NCBI GenBank assembly: GCA_003024785.1
Contig: PUQB01000061.1
Coordinates: 62,001-126,000 of the forward strand
Reading direction: 5' to 3'
Length of the DNA: 64,000 bases
DNA from: Selaginella tamariscina
Lineage: Eukaryota; Streptophyta; Lycopodiopsida; Selaginellales; Selaginellaceae
The notes beneath the pieces are model-generated. The model worked only from the letters and a program-made list of their open reading frames with translations, did not search any database and was not told where the DNA came from. Within the stretch, counting starts at the first letter, position 1. Every line of letters starts with the position of its first letter. A program made the translations under genes and the position numbers. Below, in pieces: positions 24,587 to 36,860 of this stretch.

Positions 24587-26960
24587 CCTCTAAGACAATA
24601 TTTGTATATATCAAGTATAACATTGTATATATAGATTTGACTCGTTTAGGAATGGAATTCACCATATACATCATATATATGCTGCATTTTATAAGAATTT
24701 TTGCATACCTCAGAGGAATTTCTGCTAAGAAGCTCAAACCCTAGACTTATAATCTAGCCCTAATTAAATAAATCTTTACATATTTAAATAATTGGTATTA
24801 TATAAAAATATATTATTACATATTTAATATATCAAATTTGAGAGAATTTCTTGCTTAGTTTATACTTGCATAAACAAGAATAATAATGATAGAATTTTAA
24901 ATGTTCAATAAATAGATTAAATTTTCATTTGAATTTATTTAATTCATGAGATATTATTTAATTTATAAGCATAAATTTCTATTATTTGATTTAATTTGAT
25001 ATCCACACTCAAGGTCAATTGTGAAAATATATAATATTTAAAGGTTATTTAGGAAAATTTTGTTGCCATAAGTTCCTTGTACTAAATTATAATTAAATTA
25101 GTAATATATATCTGTTCTTCTCAGAACTCACACACGCACGCACGCACATACCATGCTAAACGTTGAAGCACGTAATCATATCACATATACTTAGTTTTGA
25201 ATTGGATTTGAATAAATCTTTACATATTAGCCGATGTATAAAAATATTTATTATGTATTTAATATATCACAAATTTGAAGTAGAATATTTCAAAGGGAAT
25301 TCTTGTTTAACAAGAGTAAATAAATAGTGAACTGCTGAGAATTTATACTTGCAATGTAAACAAGGATAAAATCACAAACACCTTAAATTAGTTATTTAAG
25401 AAATTTTATACAATCTTTCAACTCCTCACACACTGTTAGCTCGCCAATAGCCAAACATGAATAAGATATTCAATGTTTAAAAACAAAGTTTCTCATGTTT
25501 TACTTATTGTTGGGTTTTAAAAGTTGTAATTCACAGTTCATCTACAGCATTTGTCATGAATCACAATTACATTGTACTTTTCAAACCGTTAACTTGTGAA
25601 TTCAATTCAAACTGAAACAAGATGCATCCAACATTATCACAACGGATGTGTTATTTGCTTATCCATTGTGTGTGGATTTTGCATGATATATATTTACTTG
25701 TTCTCTTTGGCTTTGGATCTTTGTGTTATGTGTCTTGGATTGTGTTGGCTAATTTTCACAATCCAGCTCCCTTTTAAAAATGTAGCTGTTGGAATACCGC
25801 ACCACCTAATGCCTAGGTTTTCACCAATTAGTAATAATTTATAATTTTCAAAAAAAATATTAAAATACTATGTAAGTAAAAAGATAAATTATTATTTTCA
25901 TATACAAAGTAGCATAATATAAATTATAATCATAGTATATTTATTATACACCTAACAATTCTTTTACTACACAAGAATTTCTTATATATTGACAAAAAAT
26001 ATTAAATGTTTCATGTTTATTTTGAATAAACTTTTTCTACTGCACGTATTTTTTAGAATTTAACTTAAACATTACCTTTGTAATACACATTTAAATAGAA
26101 ACTGAGAATATTGAATTACAATGATCAAATTAACAATCTAAACTCACGCTTTTAGAATCGATCGTAAGTTAAAGAATTGATATTCATTATAGTAATTTAA
26201 TTTTGTGTACAATTATATGTAAGATTTATGTAGTGAAGCTCACTCGATTATATAAAAGTTTTACATATTAGTCTCATGTATTAATAAATTTGGATAACTG
26301 CATTTGCTAGAGTTGGGAAGCAGTTTGCATAACATTGTTATGACTGGTTCACCTCCCACATGATCATTAAACATATTAAAACAGTCTCCTTCAATTGGCC
26401 TTTGAACACTTGCAGTAGAAATTATTATCGCTTTGAACACTTAATATTAGAATTATTAGCACCTTGAACACTTGCATTAGGATTATTAGCACTTTGAAGC
26501 TTGAGTGAGTATTATTATTCATGTGGAAAGAGAACTTGAGAATTCTTATGAAAAACAACCTGAAGTGTAAAACATAAAAATATAAGATTTAGTTTATATA
26601 GTCATAATGTCATATATCCGATTAACTATACCACTTAATTTCTAATGATATAAAGTTGTGTACTTACCTTATTTGTATCCCCTCGGTTATTTGTATAATA
26701 ATAAACATTTTATTCACTTGTTTATTAGACATTTGGCACATAAAACGTTACTAATTGGTCATGCCTTCTTAGTCATTAGCTTAAGCAATTAGATTATCTA
26801 ATTAAACTAGATTAATCAAAATGTTCGGTGGTTCTCCTTTGCAAACCTTGCTGCATGATAAAGTCACATATTTAAGACGTTTTAATATCTCATTTGGCTC
26901 ATGTCAATGCTCCTTTGGGAACACTGTTGCACGTGGACCTGCTACTTGAAGGTTGTTGAT
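24587..26960. other. AT-rich intergenic DNA
   Basis: No gene recognised. A short direct repeat (tttgaacacttgcagtagaaattatta, in three diverged copies; key phrase gaacacttgca) lies at 26400-26480. An (ACGC)n-like run lies near 25132-25146. Confidence 0.55.
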
Positions 26961-26969
26961 ATTGTTGAT

Positions 26970-27404
26970 GAGTTTTTATAGGTTTTTCAAAGGCGTTGAT
27001 AAGTTCAATGATCTGGTCTACACAACTGCATCTCATATCCTTGATAATATGTTTCATACTAAACACACAGAGAGTGTGTGTGTACGAACGTTCGTTACAC
27101 AAACAAACAGAGACTTATACCTTAACTTGGTACACGTTAATGCTTCTCCATGACTAAAGAAGTGAAGACAGCGTGAAGAACTTCTTACAGGAAGTTCATG
27201 AGATCTACATCAAGGTATCTGTTTCGTGTCTCTTATACACACACATCGTTTATACGCTAGTGTGTATGTATATATTTTTTATTTTCTATGTATGGAACAG
27301 ATTCTTCTGAATCCACTTTACGTTCCTGGAACCAAAATCATGTCCGTCCATTTCGACACCAGAGTGAGAGCTTTGGCTCGCAAGTATCTCTACTCTGACT
27401 CAGG
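26970..27404 (+). pseudogene. TRAPPC2-like: TRAPPC2 (sedlin)-like gene fragment
   Basis: TRAPPC2 is a small subunit of the TRAPP tethering complex in ER-Golgi transport. Three stretches in the right order match the C-terminal half of the family: FFKGVDKFNDLV near 26982, LMLLHD then SEDSVKNFLQEVHEIYIK at 27137-27214, and ILLNPLYVPGTKI with FDTRVRALARKYL at 27301-27390. A GT...AG intron (27215-27300, 86 nt) joins the last two in phase. An in-frame TAA follows LMLLHD, the join after the first stretch is unclear, and I do not find the N-terminal half upstream. It is either a decaying copy or a gene damaged by sequence errors. Confidence 0.6.
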
Positions 27405-27628
27405 GTATGTGTATTTTCATGTCCACATATATGGAAGAATTATACAGTCTCTCTCATTGTTTCTTAATAAGGGGATATATTAGTGGATGTAAGAGTATGT
27501 AACAAGTTCCTTTCTCTCTTATCGTTTCTTTATAAGGTTGAATATATCTCTCAGTTACGCATAATACGAGTATAATATGCATATGAACACAGATACATCT
27601 GTGACTTTGAATGTGAAGTATATGATCT

Positions 27629-27637
<9 letters not shown>

Positions 27638-27708
<71 letters not shown>

Positions 27709-27728
27709 GAGGAGAGGAGAGAGAGAGA
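27638..27728. repeat. Compound (GT)n(GA)n microsatellite
   Basis: About 12 GT units run directly into about 17 GA units, followed by impure GGAGA repeats. Confidence 0.95.
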
Positions 27729-27750
27729 TTGTACACTAATACGTGGAGGG

Positions 27751-28063
27751 CTAATGTAGTTTACATTTGATGCAAACGCCTTTGAGCTCGTCCACAGAAT
27801 AATAACCAGGTACTTCGCTTGTGGGAGGTGTCATCACTGCGGTTTGATCCCTAGACATGGCATTCTTACACCACTGTTCCACTTTCCTGCGGAGGACTAC
27901 GTCCGTAACAAAGTCCTGCATCCGCGTGTAGAATGCTTCGTACTTGGTGAGCATCAAACTTGCATGTTCGATACGCGAGAATCGATCCATTGCCGGTACC
28001 CTCTACAGTACACTCTAGAGTCTCAGCTCGAAGCTTCAAAGTTTGAAAGCTCCTGTAAGTCAT
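27751..28063 (-). pseudogene. Unrecognised reading frame, possible exon
   Basis: A 79-residue frame (27751-27990) includes SRIEHASLMLTKYEAFYTR and ends GVCIKCKLH. An overlapping frame upstream in another phase (to 28063) carries SFQTLKLRAETLECTVEG. Together they look like exon remnants with one frameshift. The base composition is more balanced than that of the flanks. I do not recognise a family and assign no function. Confidence 0.3.
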
Positions 28064-28195
28064 TAATTAACATATTATGATTTAGTTAATAGCTTTGTTA
28101 AACATCTTAAGCCGAGTTCAACTTTATCTGTTCTAGTTGTGAACTACACCTTCAGTTGATAACCCTGAACCACTTTATGTGTATATAATGTACAC

Positions 28196-28196
28196 A

Positions 28197-28239
<43 letters not shown>

Positions 28240-28255
28240 GAGAGAGAGAGAGATG
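28196..28255. repeat. Compound (CA)n(TA)n(GA)n microsatellite
   Basis: Three adjoining dinucleotide runs. Confidence 0.95.
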
Positions 28256-28376
28256 TGCAGCACCACAGGTAGCGAAAACAAATAATATAAGTTTTAATAG
28301 TACCACCAAATATATTTAACTTTTACTTATAAATCATCCAAAGTAGAAGCCACATATCACATGTGTATGGTTTTTG

Positions 28377-28378
<2 letters not shown>

Positions 28379-28461
<83 letters not shown>
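28379..28461. repeat. Compound (TC)n(AC)n microsatellite
   Basis: About 22 TC units run directly into about 19 AC units. It is the same compound type as at 27638-27728, on the opposite strand. Confidence 0.95.
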
Positions 28462-28465
<4 letters not shown>

Positions 28466-28629
28466 GGGTATAGAGATGTATAATATCATGTCATTTAAAG
28501 AAATCTTCATTATCATCATATCCCTATGTCAAAAAATGTATATACACACAATGTACTAGGGGGTGTGTGTAATCATGACTACACAGGGAGCAGATGATCT
28601 GTACTAACTAAGCTAGACAACATGGCGTA

Positions 28630-30463
28630 GGGAGCTCAGCTGGATACATATTCTTGCTCCACTTTGATAACACCGTCCGCAGTAGACTTGCCCGCTTCAA
28701 GTCCCCATGAATCTTACAGGCACCAAGCAAACAAGTAAGCACAACCGAGTTCGGTTAACATCCATCTTTGCAACAAGTCTGTGTGCTTCTTCTAGCCACC
28801 CCACACGCCAAGAAGATCCGTCATACAACCGTAGTGCTCCACTACAGGAACAAGCCCGTAATCTCCAATCATGCTCGAGTAATACTCGCACCCATCCTTT
28901 ACCAGACCTGCATGACTGCAAGCTGCCAATACACCACAAACGTTATATTCATCCACTTGGATCCCCTCGTGCTGCATTCTCCTGAACAGCTCCAGAGCTT
29001 TGTGGGAATGCCCATTCTGGGCATATGCCTTGATGAGCACGCACATACCAGATGCCCGAGTCATTCCCACTAAGGCACTCAAACACTTCCAATGCATCAC
29101 GTAAACACCCACATTTCCCTACATGTTCACCAGCGTTGTTCCCATTGCAAACGACTCCATTCTGCGCTCCACCTTCACACATGTATGACTCTCCCTGTCT
29201 TAATAGCGGGTATCTCAGCACATGCGTTCAAGACGGTGATGAGTGTTATATTGTTCGGTTTGAGTCCTTGAAGCTGCATTCTCTGGAACAATACGATTGC
29301 TTCTTTATGAAACCCAAAATGATTCGCCGAGGTTACTACTGCTGTCCACGTTACGGTGTCACGTACTGGCATTTGCTCAAACACTTTCCTTGATTCTACC
29401 AACACCCGCACTTCGCATACATGTTAAGTAGCGAGTCCCAACCATCACATCCTGCTCTAGTTCTCGCTGTACAACCTCCTCATGGATCTTGGTCCCCTCG
29501 GTAAGCAACCCAAGGAGCACCATCTAGAACCGCAATGAACGTCACACGGTCGGTTCCAAGTGGCTCTCCGACTTCAAGCTCCTGTTAAAGCTCCATTACT
29601 GCAGTGCTCTGTGCACGCTGTGAGTACGCAGCAAGCATTCCATTATACGATATGATATCCATTCCCTCAAACACCGACCGAGCCCCACATCTCGCATACA
29701 CACTGATAAGCATGTTTCCTACGATGAGACCGCCTCCATATCCGCTCTGAGTGATGCAAATGTGCACCAACATAGCATCGGTAAGCCGCTCGCAAGACTG
29801 CTACAAATGCGGTAGCACACCAGCTTGCAGCATTTGCCTGAACAGGGCTAGTGACTGCTTCTGACATCCATTTCGAGCATAGACAGTAAACATCATGGTG
29901 TATGATATGATATTATGCTTACCACTTAGCTTGTCGAAAACCTTCTTAGCTTCGGAAACACTGTTGAACTTGCCGTATATGTGTATTTGGGTGTTGCACA
30001 GTACTAGGTCCGACTCGGATTATCCACTCTTGTACAAGTTTAACCATGTGAACAGTCGAGCATGAGTTGAGTAGAGCTTTGAAAGTGCTAGAATCTGGAT
30101 GAACACCTTCTAGCTGCATTCTTTAAGAATAAGTGTACAGCCTCGTGCAGATGCCCGGTTTGGGCATAATGCAGTGATCATACAAGTCCATTCCGAATCT
30201 CTTTGTGTGGACATCCTGTCGAATATCGGACGAGCCTCTGCCAAAGACTTGAGGTTTATGTACATCTTGAGAAGGCTGGTTAGGATCCTCTGATCGTTCT
30301 CACAGTTCATATATACGATTTGTGAATGTACCTTGTTTGCCGCTTTCAGTGACTTTGTCGAGTAGATTAGCTGGTTCAGGTGTTGAACAGTGGGATTTGA
30401 TGCTAATGTGTTTGTTAATCTCTCCTTAATTAACACTTCATTTGTGGGGTGGTACATAACCAA
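28630..30463 (-). pseudogene. PLS-type pentatricopeptide repeat protein, frameshifted
   Basis: PPR proteins bind organellar RNA for editing, splicing or stability. From 30463 downward the translation gives an N-terminal stretch (KAANKVHSQIVYMN, LLKMYINLKSLAEARPIFDRM), then GYGGGLIVGNMLISVYARCG, SRKVFEQMPVRDTVTWTAVV, PNNITLITVLNACAEI, SGMCVLIKAYAQNGHSHKAL and LAACSHAGLVKDGCEYYSSM. These are typical P, L and S motifs, ending in an E-like region near 28.7 kb. Consecutive motifs lie in different frames, with at least five shifts and several stops. There is no sign of introns. It reads as one gene of about 600 residues that is either decayed or badly affected by indel errors. Confidence 0.75.
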
Positions 30464-30667
30464 CGGATGCCCAGTTGATGAACTCGTTTTCTAGCTAGAG
30501 GCATCAAATTTTCAAATTTCTAACCTAGAGTCATATAGAATAGAAATCTTCATTAACATTTATTTGGAGCAACATCTACAATGATGTTGATTAAGCCGGC
30601 CCATTCATTTTTCCAACTAAAACCTGGAGAACACTCACACACACACATATAGAGAGAGAGAGAGACA

Positions 30668-30711
<44 letters not shown>

Positions 30712-31008
30712 TTACCTCATTTATTCAGTCGAGCTCCTTATAATAGTTCTGCGCCTGATAACAATGCACATGATTATGTACATACACCGAATATAATACA
30801 CAAGAAATTACTTGCTGGATTGCGTGGCTTGATTGCACATCTTCTACATACACAGCCGCTGCATAACAATGACGTGGATTCCAGGTCATTAATGACTATC
30901 CTACGTGTATGCTATCTGGAATACAATATAGAAACACTGTTTCCAGTACAAAGAAAAAAAACACAAGAGCCAACTTCCCCACTGTCTATCTGTATATAGA
31001 TATATATA

Positions 31009-31050
<42 letters not shown>

Positions 31051-31079
31051 AGGAATGTACCAATTATTAAATAATATAC

Positions 31080-31110
<31 letters not shown>

Positions 31111-31230
31111 AGACTCACGTGAAGTGTCGAACACGTAGTTGTGCGATCACACAGACTACATAAATGGATATCTTTCCCAACTTTTTATATATGTTTTGTA
31201 GGGTTGTGCCTCCTCTGACTAGGCATATTT
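30464..31230. other. Intergenic DNA with (AT)n microsatellites
   Basis: No gene recognised. (GA)n then (AT)n at 30650-30708, and (AT)n at 31000-31047 and 31088-31110. Confidence 0.7.
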
Positions 31231-31439
31231 TGTCCTAGTCACCAATTACACTACGTGTGTCGTCATCTAGCATTAGAGAATCTGGACGGCTGACATTTAA
31301 ACTTTGAGATCCAACGGTGGAGAATTTATTCTGTTCCTCCCGTTGTCTATGTAAAATATTACTGAAAAACAATGTACAGTACCTTAAACCATCTATGTAT
31401 TTAAATCTTATAAAGATTTTTATTAATGTTTTTATAATT

Positions 31440-31849
31440 TTAAACAAATACATGGTAATCCATGTGAAAAATTGCAGATTCAGAGGGAGATTCAGTTGGT
31501 AGTAGCAGCAAGCGCCTCCTCTTTCTTCTCGTTCCTTTTGTCGTCTCTGATGGTTCTTCATTAGTGACCGGTACTTTGGGTGCCTCCTCTGTAACCGGCT
31601 CCGACTCCGACTCGGCCTTTACCGGTTCCTTTGCGGTGCTTCCTTTGGTTCCGACTCCGACTCGGCCTTTACCGCTTCCTCTACCGGTACTTCCTTTGGT
31701 GCTGCTGCTTCTTCTTCTTTGGTTGGAGCTGCAACCTCGTTTGCAGCTGTTTGATCTTGGTGACAGGTGGCAGAACAACAGCTCTCTGTAAGAATATAAG
31801 CGTTAATCTTCTTACTTTGAATCACAAGATATGCATAAAACATATACAA
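31440..31849 (-). pseudogene. Lys/Glu/Pro/Ala-rich low-complexity protein, partial
   Basis: Read on the minus strand across one frame change near 31630, the protein has two near-identical units (VKAESESEPKEAP and VKAESESEPVTEEAP), then a basic stretch (TRRKRRRLLLL) and SPSESAIFHMDY. The direct DNA repeat behind this (ggctccgactccgactcggcctttaccg type, two copies at about 31597 and 31646) makes slippage likely. A polypyrimidine-AG upstream (ATTCTTACAG) suggests that the stretch is an exon. No family recognised. The basic cluster could be a nuclear signal. Confidence 0.35.
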
Positions 31850-32159
31850 ATGCGAGAGGGGAGTATTCTCCTGTTTTCAATATGAATTTTATGTCTTAAA
31901 TTTCTCTATATTGGATTGGATCATGTCCAGTTTCCCAATACTGCAGTCGATCCTTATCTAAGTGCAACAACAACATACAAAGACACATAAGAGAGAATAG
32001 CTTGCCTCTTCGGTGCTCACGGTGGATCTGATGTATATGAAAGAAATCGACCAGACGAGAACAGAGGGTCTAGAAGTTTAATGGGGTTTACTGACATGCT
32101 AAAACTTTGCCCATATAGAACTGTTACTTCAGAAGCAAAAGAAACCAATTTCATTAAAT

Positions 32160-32345
32160 ATTAAAAAAGAAATAACATTATTTATAAATATAATATAGTA
32201 CACAATTTATTTTGAGATTAGTTATTTTTATTTGATTTTATTATTCATATAAATTTAGTTAATGATTAATACGTTTTAAAAACATATTATTACGTTGCAT
32301 ATACTGCTTTTGTCATTATGATACTTCATGCTTCCGTATACGATC

Positions 32346-32381
<36 letters not shown>

Positions 32382-32890
32382 GACAATATTTAATATTATA
32401 CAATTAATATAAAATAAACATTATAAATAAGTATATTTTGTATGAGGTATTTTACATATATATATATATTCTCTAGAAATCTAATTACTTAATATAGCTT
32501 TTTAACTTTATAAATATTATCACAATACATTACAAAATATACATTAAAATAAGTATATTTTATTTTGTATAAAGTAAATATGAGGTAAACAATCTGTATA
32601 GATGTTTGTAAAACATTTAAAAATGACATGTAACAGTTTTATTAATTTCAATATTAATTAAAATTCTTACATGTCATTTTTACTAATTTCAATATTAATT
32701 AAAATTCTACTTATGAAATAATATAGAATATTTATAGTATATTTTCTAGAAATCTAATAATTCCTCATTATATTAACAAATTATTTTCTTTTCTTATAAG
32801 ACCATATAAATAGATGATTTTATCTTTTAGTTCATTTCAAATGGTTATTTTTCATGAAGTTTTGACTTATTTAAACATATCCAAAATATA
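32160..32890. repeat. AT-rich segment, paralogous to 38455-38905
   Basis: Long stretches match the second copy, including gtacacaatttattttgaga, atatagctttttaa, ttctagaaatctaa and accatataaat, in the same order and orientation. Indels separate the copies. The pair flanks element 2. Confidence 0.75.
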
Positions 32891-33314
32891 TAAAATTTTA
32901 ATTATTTATAGAATGTACGCGTATTATATACAAGTATATAATTTTATGAGTATAAAAATTCAACATACCATATTTTATATTTTATAATAAAATTACTTTA
33001 AATGCTATTTAAAATTAAAGATGCACATTTATTTAGATCATGATACTATAAATATATTTTAAATAGTCAAAAATATTTACTATATCTTGACATAATATGT
33101 TAAATTAAATGTAGATATGTTAAATTCATATAAAAATTATTAAGTTAATATTTTAACTTAAATGTATATATAAAATATATTATTAAAGACAATAATCGAA
33201 TTCATTGTCCTTAATATTTTAATTGTAAGTATATATGTGAACCCATTGCCCTTAACACAATCCTTTGGTTTAAGTTAAAAAATTAAATACAAATCAATTA
33301 TCTTTAACATAATT
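32891..33314. other. AT-rich DNA
   Basis: No gene recognised. A local repeat of aatcgaattcattgtccttaa / gaacccattgcccttaac-type phrases lies at 33190-33305. Confidence 0.5.
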
Positions 33315-33499
33315 TGAAAGAGCAAATATATTTTAGAATGTCAGATATATTCAGCCACAAAAACCCTGCTTATATAATGGCACACATGCGACACGTGGCA
33401 CTGACACATGGGGCCAGATCACCACCCATGTGTCACTATGCATGTGTGTATATACACATGCGTATATACATTATGTTACATAATATACAGTATCTTACA
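33315..33499 (-). repeat. 3' LTR of element 2
   Basis: Minus-strand TGTAAGATACTG...CTCTTTCAAA. It shares with the 5' LTR long blocks such as catgtgtgtatatacacatg and acaaaaaccctgctta. It lacks a short block (aggagacctcctgccacgtg) that the 5' LTR has. Confidence 0.85.
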
Positions 33500-36445
33500 T
33501 TATCCTCCCCTCTGCGGTTGTGTAGATGGTGATGGATCTGATGGTCCTGGATCCGTGTGAGCTGGGCCATCTAAGGTATGACCGAATGTAGTCAACGAGT
33601 CTCGAACGACAAACCGTTTCATTCGAACTACGTGAACTATCTCAACCTCATGAGATCCCACCAACTGTACTGATACACCTGAGGACCAACCTTTCGGAGT
33701 ACTCGGTAGGGACCAAGCCACTTATGTAATAAACCAGTTGCAAGCCCAGGTGCATCAGCTTGGGAAAACGTACCAGTACTAAGTCACCGTCAGCATAGTC
33801 TGGTGGAATTTGATGTCGTGCATTGTAAGAAGATTGTTGCTGTATTTGAGCTCGACCAAGATGTTCAGCAGACTCTGCACGCAGAAGAGGCAAGACAGCA
33901 TCCAAATGTCGAGCCCACATTTTGCATCCTCGGCACGTGGCAGATTCGATGATAATCCCAATTCACTAGGCAACTTAGGATCATATCCATACAATGCCTT
34001 GAATGGAGAGATACCAATCGAACTCTGAATGCCTGTTACATAAGCAAATCTCAAGCATCGCAAATACCAATCCCAGTCAGTGTGATTGAAGTTCACATAC
34101 TTCGAGATCATACCCTTGAAGGTCCGATTCAATCGCTCCACCAAACCATCAGTTTGTGGATGATATGGAGAGGCAAATGAGTGTTTTACCCCTAACCTCT
34201 CACACAACACTCGGAATACCTCTGCAATGAAAGCGGGGCCATTATCTGATAACATCCGCTCTGGACAAGAATGCTGCAAAACCACATTATCGAACAAAAA
34301 CAAAGCTGTTGACATGGCAGTTGCATCCGGAAGAGCACCAACCTCCACCCAACGAGTTAAATAATCAGATACGACAATGATGTACTGGTTACCTTGAGAA
34401 GAACGTGGAAAAGGTCCCATTAAATCCACTGCAATTAACTCAAAAGGGCGAGAGACATTGATGGATTTAACACCCCCATGGCCCGAGTCGTAGAGGAATT
34501 CCGAGTTTGACAAATGGGACAGCTTTGAATATACCTGATCACATCACCACGCATGCTGGCCAATAAAAGGATCTGCGGAGCTTCTCCAACACTCGTTGGT
34601 GACCAAGATGACCTCCAACAATAGGCGAATCATGATATGCTCGAAGAAGGTGTGGAACATATGTAGAGGGCACAGCCAAACGCCATCTGTCTCTGGATTT
34701 GTCCCAATAAAATACAATAAACCATCCTGAAGTCGAAACTGAGCATGATATTGTCGAAACCGAGGTTCGGAAGAGGATTGCAAACGCATCCGTAATTGCC
34801 TCGTCCACGGTTCATTTTTGGCATCCTGCCACTGTTCCAAGGATGGTAAGTCGGCATCGAATACCTGAGGGGCTTGTATCAAACCGAATGCTGCAGCGAC
34901 TGCATGAGCAGGCAAAGTGGAATCAGAAAGGGGTGCTCGAGAAAGTGCATCCGCATCCACCATTGTTCGCCCAGGCCTGTGCACCACCTTAAAGTTATAT
35001 ACTTGGAGACGTAATGCCCATCTGGCTACACGACCCACTAAATTCTTCCGTTTTAATAAGGAAGTGACAGCAGCATGATCACACTCCAAAAGTGTTTCAC
35101 TCCCATGTAAGTAGGCATGAAGTCGTTCAAAACCCCAAACAGCAGCAAGGCATTCTTTTTCAGTAGTGGAATAATTCCGCTCAGCCGGCGTGAGTACTCG
35201 ACTAATGTAAGCCACCGGGTGTCGAATTGAAGAATCCACAGCATCAGTTTGCATCAATACACCACCAATACCAACATCTGAGGCATCTACTCGTAAAATG
35301 AACGGACGAGTAAAATCTGGGTATTGAAGCAATGGTGGAGTTGTCAGGAACTCTTTTAACTGGTCAAATGCCTGCTGACACCTGCGAGTCCACCTGAAAG
35401 ATACCTGTGGACGAACTAACTCCCGAAGAGGGGCAGTTCGATCAGTGAGATGATCGATGAATCGACCCAAGTACTGCACCGTGCCCAAGAAACGCTGGAC
35501 TTCCTGTACTGTAGGGACGAGGGAACTCTCGAACAGCTCGCAACTTCATTGGATCCACCTGTAAACCCTCTCGAGATATACGGTAACCCAAGTAAGTGGT
35601 GTCGGTCGAACCAAACACACACTTTTCAAGTTTCAACTTCAGGCCAACTTCTCGAAATCGATCAAGAACGCGCCGTACATCACGAATGTGATCCTCCCAA
35701 GAACCAGACCCATGAATGAGCACATCGTCGATAAAATCGGCAGTGATATCAGGCATATCGGAAAGAAGCTCATCCATCATGCGTTGAAAGGTGGCAGGAG
35801 CTGAAGTCAATCCAAAAGGCATGACCAAAAACTCGTAAAGACCAAATGGTGTCCGGAAGGCCGTTTTTGGAATATCCTCCTCAGCCATAGGAACCTGCCA
35901 ATATCCTGATGCCAAATCCAACTTAGTAAACCATCGACTCTGACCCAAACGATCTAATAGATCGGCAGAGTTCGGAAGTGGATAGACATCTTTGATGGTA
36001 ACATCGTTAAGAGGTCGGTAATCCACACAAAATCGGAGAGATCCATCAGGCTTGGGAACCAAATGAGGTTCACATGCCCATGGACTCCGTGACGGACGAC
36101 ACACTCGTTTACCAATCATATCAGTAACAGCTGTTCGCATGGCTGATAACTCCTTTGGTGACCTGCGTCGAACCGGGACTTTGAAAGGCTTTGCATTGCC
36201 GTGGGTATACAGTGTCGAGTCTTCACACGTGCACCTTGGGACAGATCAAATTTGAACAAACTTGCATACTGTTTCTTAAGTTGTTCGATGCAGTGTGCTC
36301 GACACTCAGGTGACGGATCCGGCATTTGAACCTGTTGAGATGAACACCACCCCAAGACCGGAATCAAAGGAGCTGTATGCGTGATACAAACAGCAACAAG
36401 CTTCTCTGGACGTAAAGGAACAGACTGCAAAGACACAGACTCCAA
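33500..36445 (-). pseudogene. Pol polyprotein of element 2, frameshifted
   Basis: Minus-strand frames read in order give the reverse transcriptase (36140-35442: DYRPLNDVTIKD, PLPNSADLLDRL, TKLDLASGYWQ, MPFGLTSAPATFQRMMDE; the usual YLDD reads FIDD here), RNase H (RVDASDVGIGGVLMQ) and a zinc-finger region (HLGHQRVLEKLRRSFYWP). An integrase core follows (VDLMGPFP, LSDNGPAF, DGLVERLNRTFKGM). At least four frame changes separate the pieces, near 35500, 34570, 34500 and 33930. The end at 33500 is the polypurine tract (AGAGGGGAGGATAA on the minus strand). Confidence 0.88.
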
Positions 36446-36860
36446 GCGTAATACAGGAGGAGAGAGTGAAAAATCACATACCTTTCGACTGCTTTAACCA
36501 ATCACATCCCAGAATGATGTCAAAGACCTGGGAAGGGACAACCCTAAGAGACCCAGAGGGAAACTTACATTGGCACCCATAACCAGCGTAGTCGAAGTGG
36601 TGTACTGTGATACTGCACGAGACTGCCCATTACCATATAAAATGTGCAAGACCTTATCTGCACGTCTTAAGGGTAATGAGCACCGATGCGCTAGAGAAGT
36701 AGTTATGGAAGACATACTGGATCCTGTATCCACAAGCACTGTGACTGAAAGATCATTCACTCGTGCAGAAAATGTGAAAACTGGATGATCTGGTGGAACT
36801 TGCAAACCTTGATATGCATAGCGGAAAAAAGCATGGAGGTGAAGTCTCCATCGCACGGGA
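36446..36860 (-). pseudogene. Protease region of element 2
   Basis: Retropepsin-like segment with the catalytic motif in VTVLVDTGSSMSSITTSLAH, followed by LHILYGNGQSRAVSQY. Unlike in element 1, the Asp-Thr-Gly is present. A frameshift follows the LLGLSLPRS stretch. Confidence 0.75.
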
